Part shown: piece by piece, positions 30,813 to 43,700 of the stretch
Numbering within the stretch: the first letter of the stretch is position 1
Layout: each line of letters starts with the position of its first letter
Source of the DNA: Hirudo medicinalis
Lineage: Eukaryota > Annelida > Clitellata > Hirudinida > Hirudinidae
DNA: 59,063 nucleotides
Assembly (NCBI GenBank): GCA_011800805.1
Contig: MPNW01000228.1
Coordinates: 2,124 to 61,186 of the forward strand
Reading direction: 5' to 3'
Made by a program: the position numbers and the translations under genes
The notes under the pieces: model-generated
Told to the model about the DNA's origin: nothing
The model's input: only the letters and a program-made list of their open reading frames with translations
Databases searched by the model: none

Positions 30813-33270
30813 ATGGATACAGCCACTGATGCCACATCAGATCCAGCTAGGCATGTATTCAGATGAATTGCTGAGGCGTCTTTACCTTGGAATTTTTAAA
30901 CCATGCAGCTTCGCTAATCATGTTTAGAGGCTTGTGATAACAGCTGTAATTATTTTTTTAGAACAACCGTCTTGACAAATGTGCCACCATCGCTGGATGA
31001 ATATAAATTTGTCCGGAAAGTTATTGGAAAGTGCCTCATAATAAATAACCATAATTTTGATCCTGTTCGTACCGGTCAGTTAGAGCGTGCAGGTCAGTAA
31101 TTACTAAAGTAGAAACAGTTCGGTTGTCCTATAGGCGTATAATTGCTTTATGATAAAAAGGAACAGATGTCGACGCATGTGAAATAGAAAGAACCTTCTC
31201 AGTTTTGGGATTTGAAGTTTATAAGCAGAAGGATCTAACATGTATGCAAATGCGTTTTGCCGTGTCTGACAGTAGGTTACTTCTAGCTTTTATAATCATG
31301 GCATCTATATATGTAACGACATCATTATTCCTTGTCTTAACAATCATTGAATTTAAGCCCATTAAATTTCATTTGATGGTTATTAGAAGCTAAATTAAAT
31401 ATTCAACTGGTTTTCAGTGGCAGAGGAAAACCATACTGATTATGATTGCTTTGTTTGTTTCATTCTTTCCCATGGGTGTGAAAATGAAATAATTTATGGT
31501 ATTGATGGCCAACTTAAACTCTATGACCTCATTGAAAAGGTTAAAGGTTCAAACTGTCCTACTTTGATCGGGAAGCCTAAACTATTTTTTGTGCAGGTTA
31601 ATTTTTAATTATAAATTATGATTACATTTTCATGCTACATCACATCATGATGATGTCTGGCTATTGCAATGGTTGTTATATGGACTTGAAAAGTGTCAAA
31701 GTATGATTTTCCCAATACTATTATGGTTTCCCAATCACCTGCTTTTCTCACAAGAATCGCACTAATGACAAATTATTTGTGCTGCAAGGGAAATCATGTT
31801 TTATAAAAAAAAGAGCTATAAGTTTACATCTGCAATATATCTATTAAATAATATTTTTAGGCCTGCAGAGGTTCATATTTTGATTATGGTGTGGACATGG
31901 CAGATGGAAGTTTAAGAGTTCAAGGATTGGATGTAGTTAAAACAATTTCATCTGAGGCTGATGTTATGATTGCTTATTCCGTGGTACCAGGTATTGTGAT
32001 AATTTCATGCATTATACAATTAATGCTGATGAGACATCGGATCTATTTGTTACATTTAATATTTGATTATGTATGTCTCGGATAATGCCACGTCATATAA
32101 AAGAAAAAGAGCATTGGGTAAGTTCCAATGCAGATGGAAATGCACATCCAAGGGCAAAGATGGTCTCATAGTCCAGCATATGGTTTGGGCTTCTAATGGA
32201 TTTATGTTTCAACTGAGCCTCTTTGGGCCTTATGTATGTAAAGTCATTGCCATACCAGCTCATTTGCAAGACTTTAGAACTCCACATTAACATGAGCCAT
32301 TATCCTATTACAGATTTACTTCAACGGGTTCTCGATGAGATCCACCATGAAGGATGTGAAAATCCTAGTTAATCTTCAAAGGGTGATACGATTGTAATCC
32401 TGAGGGCAATGCTTAAGAGCTGATACCTTAGAGTACATATTTCCCATAAGAAGGTCATCTGAGTTTGACAGAGACAAATGCAGGACCCCATCAAAACACC
32501 TCCCATCTAAGTTAAACCTCTCCCATGAAAGACTGGCAAGTTTAAGCCAGCATTAAAGAGATAAGGAACCATTCCCAGGTAAGAGGCATCAAACTCTTGG
32601 AAAAGATGTTAAGTGGTGAGATGACATTATGGTATCCACCAAATCGGACATTGTCATTAGGATGTTAAAGCTGCCATAGGAGACTGGAGCTTAGCAACTC
32701 ATTCAAATAAGAGACATAGAAATGGCATAGGACGAGAAAGGTTGCAAGGAAGGAAAGCCCTTGCAATTAGATTAGATTTTTTGTCTCTTTTTGAAACATG
32801 ATCACCATTCATGTAAATTTGCTACATTAAGCTGCTATTGATTAGGCCATTTTTCCTGGAGGAACAACATCGATGGATCATGGTTTATTCAGTCTCTGTG
32901 CCACGTCCTGAATAGTGACTTAGTTCAAACAACTGATTTACTTGGGTTAGTAAAACAAATAATTAAATGGAGCCAAACTCTTTAGTAATATTATCTTTGG
33001 GGTGACTGAATTATAATAGCAGAGATTTATTATTATTTTTTAGGTTTAGGCAAATTAAGATGATAACTCTGTTACCAGAAAATTTTGATTAGATTCAATT
33101 GCACTTATAAGATTTTTATATATGTCCTTAGCATAATGACAGTTGTCTGCAAGTTGGTTTCAGAGAAATTTGAGTCTGTCACAGATGACAAATCAACTTC
33201 AGGATTTAAACAAGTTCCTTGGATTGTTTCCACATTGACAAAATTGGTTTATTTTAGAAAAATATCTTAG
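30813..33270 (+). CDS. Executioner caspase (caspase-3/7-like)
   Basis: Cysteine protease of the C14 family that cleaves after Asp and executes apoptosis. Exons: 30813-30850, 30962-31092, 31161-31271, 31418-31596, 31861-31990, 32846-32945, 33132-33270; 276 codons with stop, matching caspase-3/7 size. Large subunit: GKCLIINNHNFDP, ERAGTDVDACEIERTFSVLG (substrate Arg retained), catalytic His in ILSHGCENEIIYGIDG, catalytic Cys in FFVQACRG. A candidate cleavage site DMAD|G lies between subunits. Small subunit: AYSVVPGHFSWRNNIDGSWF (S1 Arg), FIQSLCHVL, KFESV, then KQVPWIVSTLTKLVYF at the end, as in effector caspases. The prodomain (MDTATDATSDPAR) is short and has no CARD or DED. The first exon is the weak point: it needs a GC donor (AG|GCATGT), chosen because it gives the right phase and an ATG. 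From 30962 onward confidence is very high. ATTAAA follows near 33318. Confidence 0.92.
32125..32290. repeat. Dispersed repeat segment in a caspase intron
   Basis: ATCCAAGGGCAAAGATGGTC and surrounding bases recur at about 33895-33920 (ATCCAAGGGCAAAAATGGTC), indicating a shared interspersed repeat within the 0.86-kb intron between the QACRG exon and the small-subunit exon. Confidence 0.5.
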
Positions 33271-33689
33271 AAAGTAAAATATGACCTCTGATGAAAGTAA
33301 TGGTTCATTTTTCTTATATTAAAATATTTATTTAAATGCTCAAAAGAAGCCGAGGCAATGCCAAACAGTTCGGTTTCACATATTAAAAGTCTGCTTTAAA
33401 ATTTTTGCGTAATTGATACAATGCAATTTGTGTCTCATTGCAGCTTAATAATTATTAATTTCAAAGGAATTAGCAAAACAGTTCTTGAAAGCTTCATTTG
33501 ATATTGTGGGGCTACATAACAACAATGAAGAACATTAAGCAGTACCTATGTTAATCAGATGCATGTTTATTAATTGGATTATTTATTCGTTGGATTACAT
33601 TATATACTAGTTTGAGTGTCAAACGTCAATGACCTAAAACTTTATAGTATAGTTTGATGACTCCGTTTGACTCTCAGAATCACTGGCCA

Positions 33690-33960
33690 AAGATTTGTAT
33701 TTGTATTTAGCCAATCTTTTGAGTGCCTTATATATCCAAATAGGATGCAAAGACACTTTTTAGTCATTCTGCCATTTATATAGCATGCCTGCCCGAAGGT
33801 GCTCCTTGGCGGTGCAGGACAAGACACATTACGACTTGCTATTACCTCTTTGGGCAGGACACAACCCATTCGGCCAACTTGCATGCCCAAATGCAGATCC
33901 AAGGGCAAAAATGGTCTCAGATTTGCATTGTCTGAGAGATGGGGTCATGTGCCAAATTCA
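33690..33960 (-). repeat. SINE-like element
   Basis: Contains GGTGCTCCTTGGCGGTGCAG and GGACACAACCCATTCGGCCA, which on the other strand correspond to parts of the element at 53745-53935 (GAATTGGTTGCGTTCCTGC, GTGTCGTGTTCGAAACCCAG). The GTGTTCGAAACCC-type stretch resembles a tRNA B box. Confidence 0.6.
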
Positions 33961-34268
33961 AATGTGCCCTTTCTCTTTTTATTGTTTTGGAATTGTTAAT
34001 TAATTTGGATATTGTGATTTAGCTAAGCAACAATTTGTTAGGGTTTGTAAGCTTCCTATTTATATGGAAACAAATGGACAGTTTTCAAGCACAAACATCA
34101 AACCAGAGAAGTTGAGTTTCAAAATCATAAGGGACTTATGAGTATCCATTAAACATTTTAGTTAAAATATCCCAAACAATTGCTTAATAATTTACACAAG
34201 AAGCTCCATTTCAACTCAAAGAGAATTATTGGCTATGTCAACGAAATAAGGAAAACCAGCAGCCTAAG

Positions 34269-34676
34269 TCGGGGCCGCCAACAGAAATTTCAGGCCCCTA
34301 GACGCAGTGACCATGGGCTCCTAAACTATATTTTTGTGAAAAAAGTTTTTAAACTAGTCACACAAATTATGTAAAAAGTTATTCATAATAATGTAAGCTC
34401 GTGTTTTGTTTACATCAAAACTATTTAAATAAATTGTTTTGGTTAAATTAATGCAAAAAATATGGCTACAATAAACATATTCCTATATTTTCTATGCCTT
34501 ACCAGCAAGATTTTTTAAAGTCTTTATCATTGCAGTTGACTAGCTGTGGCAGTAATATTATTATGTAGGCCTGTAAATTATATAACTGATTATACATAAC
34601 TTTTCATAAGTGATTATAATGTTTTAAGATTCGGGCAGACCCTAAGAAATTGCCCACACTCCTCTCAGCGGCCCTG
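34269..34676. mobile_element. hAT-like MITE, copy 2
   Basis: Starts with GGGGCCGCCAACAGAAATTT and ends with CTCTCAGCGGCCCTG; both ends are homologous to copy 1 (22010-22387) read in the opposite orientation. No coding capacity. Confidence 0.65.
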
Positions 34677-34822
34677 AACCAAGTGCACAAAAAGATCAGA
34701 TGTTACTAAGATAATAATTGTGAAATAGGCTTAAACATATCATTTAAAATAGCAAAGCCCTTAAAAGTCTGTTTCATGATTAAGGCTGTAGGTTTAAAGA
34801 GTTTAAGTTAATGCAGAACAAC

Positions 34823-37800
34823 CTATTTGTCCACAACCTCTAGCAGTTGAATTGAGTCGTTCATTTCAAAATTTAGGTATCCTCTGACGGTGAAGTCACT
34901 CAAAAGTTCTGTCACCTGAAATGTATTCCATATTTTAGTATAGTTATCACATACATAATTTTAATCATGCAAGTCCATAAAACAGTGATGAATTTCAACT
35001 TGTAATATAGTTGCCTAAAATTAAATGACTAGTTGTCTAAAAGGTCTTTGCATTTATTTTCTTTCTAACAAAGAACATAACTGCCTAATAAATCATTTCC
35101 TTTTAGTTTGCCCATCCCAAACTTAAGCCAATAAAAGTGATAAAGTGAGTGAGACTCCTTTTGAAGATCTAACCAGATGAGGCAAACTGTAGGTTGTTGT
35201 CTTTGAGCATCCTGCTAAGGTCTAGATAATGCTGTGGTTTAAAATGACTGAAAGTTTAAATCTTAATGAAAGTAATATGCTATTATTTACTGATTTCTAG
35301 TATTTTTACAGTGATAAAGGTCATAATATAACCATTAAATTATAAATACATGTATTACAACCATAACATATTTAATCATCCAATTATAAAAGTCTGAAGA
35401 TTCAAGGGTTTTACAGGAGCAATGGATTTATGATGGAAGATCGAGCTATTTATATTCTAACCGATTTTTTGGAAAGGAACTTTTCAAATTGTTTGACAAG
35501 GCTTTTGAAATGTGGTCTCTTTTTTGGGTCATTTTGCCAGCAAGATTGCATTACATTAAATCTGAAATTAATAAATGATTTGCAAGCAATTTGAAAGTGA
35601 CTGAGCATTTTGTTGAAATGTCTTAATTAAAGTACTCAAGCTAACATTTCTGAAGAACATGAAACTGGTTTTTCCATTCTATAACCAGATTTGAGCAGTG
35701 TAAATAGATTTTCTGCTGTTATTCCTGGATAGGGGTTAGCTCCTACAGTAGCATAAATTTTTACAATGATAAGTATAAAATGCATTTTAATGGATTAATG
35801 TACCCATGGTCACAATTTCCCACATGACGACTCCATAAGACCATCTGAGACAAAACAAAAGAAACTTACTGATTAAGAATCGACGATATTTTTTATTGAG
35901 CCAAATTTATGAAAACACAAAACATGGACCATCAAGAATGTCAAGGGTTACTCCTAAGGGCTTGACATGACATTTTGTCACAATTCCAATAAAAAATTTT
36001 TAAAAACATTTATGACTCAGCAGCCGATAAGGCTTTCACTTTGGTGCAGCTCCATTAGGAGTTCAAATCCTAGCTGCTACAGAAAGTTTCTATAACTAAC
36101 TAATTAAAATTAAAAAAATTTTTTTAATTTTAAAAAATTTTTAATTTGTTTATTTAGAAAATTAAGAGCCTTCAAATGACTTACACATCACTTTTAGGAG
36201 TAAACATGTGGTCAAATAGCGACTCTGGAGCCATCCATTTCACAGGCAGAGGACCCTTTAAAAGATGAAATTGAAATAAAAGCAAGTACAATTAAACTAT
36301 AAAAAAAAGCTATGAAAGCAGAATATAAAAATGTAAATGATCTTTAGAATGAACCTTGCTAGTTTTGAGATAGGCATCTCCCTCGTAAACATCCCTACTG
36401 AGACCAAAATCAGATATTTTAGCTATCCTTCCTTCTGCCACTAGAATATTCCTAGCAGCCAAATCTCTATGCACAATTCGCATGGAGCCAAGATATTCCA
36501 TTCCTTTAGCAATTTGCCAACAGAAAGATAAAAGGTCTCTTTCACCTATGAATTCTAAAGATTCTTCATCACTTTTTGATTGTTTTTTCTCTTGATTAAT
36601 ATCTAGTGGTTCCTCAGTTTCCAATACATCAACTGACAATTGAACCAGTTCCCGGTCATTTTGAGAGTCAGTGAAAATTGGTTCAATAACCTCTTTTGAA
36701 ATGCTCTGATTGACTTGTTCATCACTAAGCCTTCTGTACCAGAGACCATGTGATTGAAGAGTCGGGCATGAAGTGGCAACGTTAAGAGTCTCGTTCACTG
36801 AGGCCTTTTTTACAGATTTCAAATGAGGATGGGTTGTGTACTTAATTGCATTCATTGTGCAATCTGACATCAAGGCAGGATGCCTTTTATGAGCAGAACA
36901 TTCAAATTCTTTTGCATGATGTCGTTCATCCATATAGTTTTCAAAAATAATTTGTCCAACGTTCTTGTCCATGTTAATGAAAGAGGCTGAAGTATTATCA
37001 GTTGATGTCACAGGGGCAGCTTCCTTTTCTTCACTTCGATTTAATGCTAATTCCTTAGATGCTAATTTTGGATTAGCCAGAGAACCCTGTGCATCAAGGA
37101 CAGGTATGTCAATTAGACATTTTTCTTGGTGTTGCCAGTTAATCCTGAATTTCTTCAAATATGATTTTAAAGATCCATGTTTGCAATATTCGACAACAAC
37201 ATAGAGTGGACCTTTAAATAAATGTTTTTCAAGACAATCAATTCAAAGAACAGCTGCACATTTTATTTTTACAGAAATCTAACGTGACAAATTAAATACA
37301 AGAAAATGTGTGAATTTACTAAAGTTGCAAAGAAAAAGCTTACAAAATTAAATCCAAGTTGTTTAATGTAAAAGTAAGTCAATCTTAAGTTGCAACAAAT
37401 CCAATAATAAAATTTCTACCTTCGGGACTGCTACAGATTCCAATAAGTTTAACAATGTTGGCATGTTCAACCTGCTGCAGCAGATTAAATTCAGAGATCA
37501 AATCTCTATATTCACTTGCTGAAGCACAATCTAAATTTTATCAAATGCAATTCGCAAATTAAAAATTAATGTAGAAGCAGTTTATCTCGATTTGTTATAT
37601 TTTTTATGCCACAAACCGTAAAAAATAATAACAAATTAACGAAGATGGAATATGCAATCAAGTACTCAACTTCAAATTTCACTACAATAAATAATTCCAG
37701 ACAGTGCCAAGTTCTCTTTTTGCAATAGGATCATTAGACCCTGGAACTCACAACCAAATGAAATCGTTATCTCATCAACCTCTTACATGAAACTTTGAAT

Positions 37801-40800
37801 TTAGTTGCTATCTGAACTATTAGGAACTTTAATTTCTAGTTGATCATCCTCATTTGTAGCTCTTTGTTGATGTTTTGCTTTATTTCAGATACTTCTGTTT
37901 TTTTTAACTGAGTATAGATATGCATTATCACTCAGGTTGTTATTAGAAATAAATCTTAAGAAGTGACATAAACAGACATAAATACAGTAAATAACATGAG
38001 CAATAAACATAAAATAACATGAATTACCTTTTAATGTCTTCACAGCTACAACCATCTCTTTTGGATAACCAGGCACATTCCTCGCCCTGGCCCTCAACAC
38101 TTTTCCAAATTCACCCTCACCTATGACTGATTCAAGTCTTAATGAAGTTCTTTCAATTTCCCACTTGGAAAACTAAAAAATTGTAATTTTAAGCCACTCG
38201 GACCATGCAAATAATTAATAATTTACTTTGAAATTGGAGGAAAAATATATTTTATCCCAGAGAATGTTGGTGTTACCAACTCCATCCAATAAGGGTTCCT
38301 CAGTATCTGCATATTGGGGATTTTCCACCAGAGTTCCAGAAATCCTAGCAACCTTTGAAGGTTTCCCATTTATGGATGTTCCATTGTTTCCATCTCTCAG
38401 AAGATTTTTAAATGAAAATTTTCCATTTCGGTAGAGAAGAAAGACCACTGTCAAAAACCCGGAGAGAAGGAAAAAGACTACTGCAACAGTGGATACGATG
38501 GTCAGCCTGCAAGTGTTTCCACAGATGGAGGATACCGTGGTCTCAGAAGTTCCAGTTTTGTTGGAAAAACAATGAGGGCCATTGCAAGCGGTGGAGATGT
38601 CAACGATGATTTTTTTGGCTGGATTGACATTCTCACAGGAACAATGTTGGTTCTTATCACACCAACATCTGGTACCAGAAATGGTATCAATACCAGCATT
38701 AGGGGCGTGCTTCAAATTGCCTATACCAAGGACTTCGAAGGCTTTTCAAATGAAAGATTATTTTGCACTTTAAAGATACTATATTTATTATTAATGTAGA
38801 TTTTTCATTACAAGTTGCAAGAATTTAAAGATGCATTATTTCTCTAGAAGAAGCTTTAAAGTAATCATGCCAATGGATAAAAGGATGACACTTATTTAAT
38901 GTGTTAATATAACCTACAATTAAGGCATTGGAAATAGACTTGGTTAAGATAAATCACTGCTATAATATTAAAACATGGTCTTAGTTGGTATAATCAATCC
39001 TCTAGACATACGTGTGCAGTCTTGAGGGCAGAGAAAACGAACCATCTTCTCCAGCTCGTCACATACCAGATCTGGGCAAGTGGATGGCGAGGACGTACAA
39101 GTCTCATAATTTGAAACTACGTTCTTCATTTGCTTTCCAATTCCGCCCTGTGACTTATCCTCAGATTCACTGGAGGTATTGTTATCTTCAGAAATATTCT
39201 TTAAATGTGGAATTAACCAAGTGCAATGTCCTTGTGAAGTTCCAATGCCATTGCTTTTTGAGCAGGATTGTTGGTTATCGCTCCATGAACAGCTGACATT
39301 CTTGGAAAATATATCTAGAGATGGAAGAAAGATTTATGCAATTGTAGATCAAAGGGAATATTCAATAATATGTTTAAACTCTCAATTGCAAATAAACAAT
39401 TAGTAATAGACTTGCTTTTAAATTTTATCCAAGATTGTGAGGAATTATGAATGCTAATTGTGATATTTGAAACAAGTTGAGTAAGACTTTTATCTCGAGT
39501 TTTTTCAGAATATTTTTTATTGTCAATTTTCTTTTCAACCAACAAGTTTAAGGAGGCGCTGGTAATTTTATCAAGAATATTGACATTGTTGACGTAGACA
39601 ATTCCTTCTTTTGAAGTGACTTTAAACAAATCGCCGAGCTGCTTGCAATCGATTCCCTTCCCATCAGATTTCATCCTGCTCGACTCTATTTGGGGACGCT
39701 TCATTTGGTAAGTCTTTTGTCGCAAAAGTGTGACTTCGGCATTTGAAACGACAACGCAATTTTCTAGTCTCGACACGAACGAAGTGCCGAGCATTGGCCG
39801 ATATCGCATCAAAGAAACCTAAGAGAAAACATTGAAAATGAAACAATGAATTCGAATCCATGTTCAAGATTAGATAGACCAACTCTATAATAGGGAGCTG
39901 TCAAATGTGACAATTCCATGCTTTCATAAGTTACATTGATCGTAGGTGATCCTCTGGCTGTCATTACGACTCTATATTCCACCTGGAACCACAAAGTTAT
40001 CATTTAGACCTATTTACAATTAGCCGATAATCGATCAACTTAATATGCTAATATGTCAGATATTTGACTGAATATTAATCATTAAGATTTTTAAATTTCA
40101 TCCAAATATTTAAGCTATTTATTTGATATGCATATATTTAGCATAACATTTTAAAAGTTTATAGCAATTATTAATGTTTTAGAACAAACCAACCGAATCG
40201 GTGTCGTTGCTTTCCTCTGACGGAACAAACAGAGTGTCAATAATTTTGACACTAAATTTGCTGACACCGGATGATATGTACCTGAGATCAAAGTCTCTTT
40301 TGGCCCGCAAATCTGCACGAAAGAAATGGAAATATCAACGCAAAACCATTATAAAAAAACTTGTTTAATAATTAAGATACTTTTTAATTATGGCTAAATA
40401 TTTTTTATTCTCAACTTTTATTGAAGCTTTCAAAAATGTTTGGAAACAAAGTTAATTTCAAGGATTTAGGGAGACGTGTGAAGAAATTAAAGAGAAGTAA
40501 GAATTGAATGAACGAACAAAATATCTAATGAATAAATGTACTGATGAATGAATGAGTGATTGAAAACAAAGAATGAAGAAGAGGGTTAATCATTTATTTA
40601 GTCTTCCTCTTCAACGTAAATGGAAGCTTCACGAACCCACGCATCTCAAGTGGCCCACATGACGTTCATGATCAACAGAAGCTGCAACGATATTATACCT
40701 GTCCCCTATCACCTGAACATCATAGGCTTTGGGATTTGTTGCATCAACATCTCGGAAAGAGAGACAAGAATGCAATAAATCTCCCTGACATTGAAAAGAA

Positions 40801-43700
40801 CGATTGAGATTTATATTATTCATTTTAATTCATCATTAGAATCACAAATCTGAGCTTTCAAATGAAAATAACCTAGATTGATGTAGTCTAGTACAACATA
40901 TTAATAAATGTATAATATTTTACATTGTATATGGTAATGACATATAAAATTACTTCAAACCTTTTTGATTTCTTCGCTGTTAAAGTAACTTTGAATCTCC
41001 AGGTATTTTAAAGTCTGATTTCTGTGTCTGATGATCCAAGGACCCAAATCATCGATATTTCGAACCTTAACTTGAGACCGACAAATTCTGACCGTTTCTG
41101 TTACTGGGATCAAGGCTTCGTTGACATCCAAGGAGGATATAGAAGAAGATCCTCTCATACATTCAAAGGTCAGGTTCAATTCTTTGACTTGTTCGTAATC
41201 CAACATTCGAATAAGGCTGAGAGTGCCAAAAGCCACATCGAAATGATTGGCATAATCTTTGTTGTTTTGTGCTGGTGCATTTGTAAAATAGTACAATGTA
41301 TTTAGCTTTTAAATGCAAGATAAATTTGCATGCAAACTTAAATTATTATTGCCAGTAGAATTAAGTTAACTAAACATAACTAAGAACAATATCTGTTATA
41401 AAAATGTTTCTTAATACTCCTCCTTGGAGCTCCGACAGGGATCCTCAGAGGAGGTTCCCCCCTCTCCAAGTATAATATATATGATCTCAATCAATAATGA
41501 TTACCAATGCCTTACAAATTACAATAATTTCTATATAATCTATTCTATACATTCTTAATGACTTTGAAGTCACCTAGTGCCTTAAGGTAGCATTCCAGTC
41601 CTCTAGTTAAAGGCTCCTCACTACTAGAATTGGAGTTAGAAAAGCTGTTTTCAAGTGGATTGCTGTCGTCAAACTCTTCAGAATCAGTACTGAGAGAAGA
41701 AATAAACTTTTCCTCTCTCACATCACAGCAGATTTTTCCCAAGGAAACTTGTTTGACATTTTCAGACACATGAAAAATTTTTGGCTCAGAACAGATTAGT
41801 TTCTCTGTTTCAATTTCATCTCCCTTAAATAGTATCACAAGAATTAGAAAACTTCCTTGAAGTTTCATATCTCCAGTTGTACAATTTATAAAAAGCTTGA
41901 GACGTTCTTGATCTTTGTAAAGAGAAACAAATGGTGTTTCATTTTTGAAGGAAATGATCGTACCAGAAATCACTAACCAATCGTCAAAGTCTCCGAGAGA
42001 TCAACTTTTGACAACAATAAAAACATGTTTTCTTTTACATCGCTCCCTACCTTGTTAATTTCAAACCAGTTCATTGGCTGCAAATAAAATTAATAAAGCA
42101 TCATAGTAAACATTTCATTCATGTGGACATATCTTGGTAGATGTTTTTAGGATTTGTATGCAAAGCTTATTGCTTTTATTCTATTATTTCAACAAGTGAT
42201 TTATTTCCCTTTGATATTATTTTTACCATGAGTCTTAATTGGTTGCAGCAAGTAACAAATACATGCAAGATTTTTCATACTTATAAGAAAGACATTTCAT
42301 GTCTTAAAGTATGTCTCATCACACAAGAAGCATTGATTAGAACAAGTTATAATATTTGTTGAAAACTGTAGCAGGCTCAATTTCGGGCACTTCATTTTCT
42401 ATCAAACATCTTCATTACATCATGTTAACCATTTTTACTAAAAATATGATATTTTAACATGTATTAAAACCATTATCATTAGTGCTTAATAAAATATTAC
42501 ATGCAAATTGGAAAAAGATTGCAATAAAACAGTTCTGAACCCACTCTGTCATAAGTTTCATAGTCATATTGTAACAATATGTCCTCAGCTCCCCTATTCA
42601 GAAGCACATTGTCCACAGCACAGGATACTAAACTGTTTGTATTTTGAGGGCTTGGATTCCCTGGCTCTGCAAGTACTATGAATTGAACGATGGTTTTGTT
42701 GCTAGAATCCGAGGCGTTGACCAAAGCTACGATGGGGTTTACAGTGGTATACAGCGAAGCCGAGACTAAAATGTAATATAATTTGTTATGAAAACATGTA
42801 ATAACAATGTAATAACATTATAAATATTAGCTAAAAATCCTGAATTCATATAAAAATAACATTTTGTGACATTTAGGGTTTAATAGAACTCCTTTGAGTG
42901 GAAGAAAGTAGGCAATAAATATAAATTAGTGACTGATACATATTCATAAAAAAAGAGTTGAGTTATTGACGATCAAATGATATGTTCCATTTATGTTGCC
43001 CATGTGTTTTGCCTAAAAATAAAGTAATGTTTTTTTTGCATTAATCCCTGAAACAACTAGCCACTTTGGTGCAACAACTTAATCGTTGGACAATTAGCTT
43101 TATATGAAACGACCTCTGATAATTTCACCAATTACAAGCACCTTGGTCTGTCATGCAATTATGCTATGAAGGAGCTTTTAACATTTTTGGTCAGGTTGGC
43201 ATTTTGTTGATCTATTTTTTTAACTGAAGATTTTTTTAGTTGTTTTTTTTTAATCGAGGAGAACATTTTCAATATTATCAAATGTCTCTAAAAATCTTCA
43301 AATGGTGACATGATTAGGGCTGTCAGGAATGACTATGGAATCTGATTTCATTTGCTAGAACCAAAGCTTCTTTATTTGACATCAACCTGATTGTTTCCAC
43401 TAAATTTAAATCAAAATGACATCCTCCTACCATAATTTTATTATTCAAAAAATATTTTCTAATTTCAAAAAGTAATTCTGTTAAAGTATCATTTTTTAGT
43501 TTGATTGTTAAATGATTAAAATTTTATGGTATATTGTGTTATATTTATATTACATATTATGTTATATCCTTCCATTAAAAATATAAAATAATCATATCGA
43601 GACCCCTCACACCACTCCAGTCCTTTGGAGTTTACACCACGAAACAACTTTTCTTCAAATAAAAGTTTTTCTCTGGAAGCAGCTGGCACATCCAGGTTAT
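34823..43700 (-). CDS. RET: Receptor tyrosine kinase RET
   Basis: Single-pass receptor kinase, in vertebrates activated by GDNF-family ligands with GFR-alpha co-receptors. Minus-strand exons: 34823-34915 (stop), 35462-35561, 35646-35742, 35804-35844, 36185-36255, 36355-37211, 37420-37530, 38028-38172, 38227-38741, 39012-39314, 39398 (or 39380)-39818, 39884-39982, 40194-40312, 40637-40784, 40961-41271, 41574-42077 (with an apparent frameshift), 42545-42765, 43611 to about 43680. Cadherin-like region: [39 protein letters not shown]. Cys-rich domain: [41 protein letters not shown]. One membrane helix ([20 protein letters not shown]). Kinase: [39 protein letters not shown] with both activation-loop Tyr, [24 protein letters not shown]. 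About 1,385 residues versus about 1,110 in human RET, largely because of a kinase insert of about 200 residues. The tail is short and has YLNF. The signal-peptide exon was not found, and the two most N-terminal exons are less certain. Confidence 0.95.
36011..36110 (+). repeat. tRNA-derived SINE-like element in a RET intron
   Basis: CAGCCGATAAGGCTTTCAC, then the B-box-like AGTTCAAATCCTAGCTGCTA and a tail TTTCTATAACTAACTAA. Related to 25226-25335. Lies between RET exons 35804-35844 and 36185-36255. Confidence 0.65.

Larger units (their letters stand above)
33271..34822. other. Convergent 3' flanks of caspase and RET, repeat-rich
   Basis: Caspase (plus) and RET (minus) end toward each other here. 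The interval holds a SINE-like segment (33690-33960) and a MITE (34269-34676). No gene seen. Confidence 0.6.

Noticed and set aside
32063..32293. Frames of 66-75 codons on both strands in the caspase intron
   Set aside because: They lie in a dispersed repeat also seen near 33900 and match no protein family.
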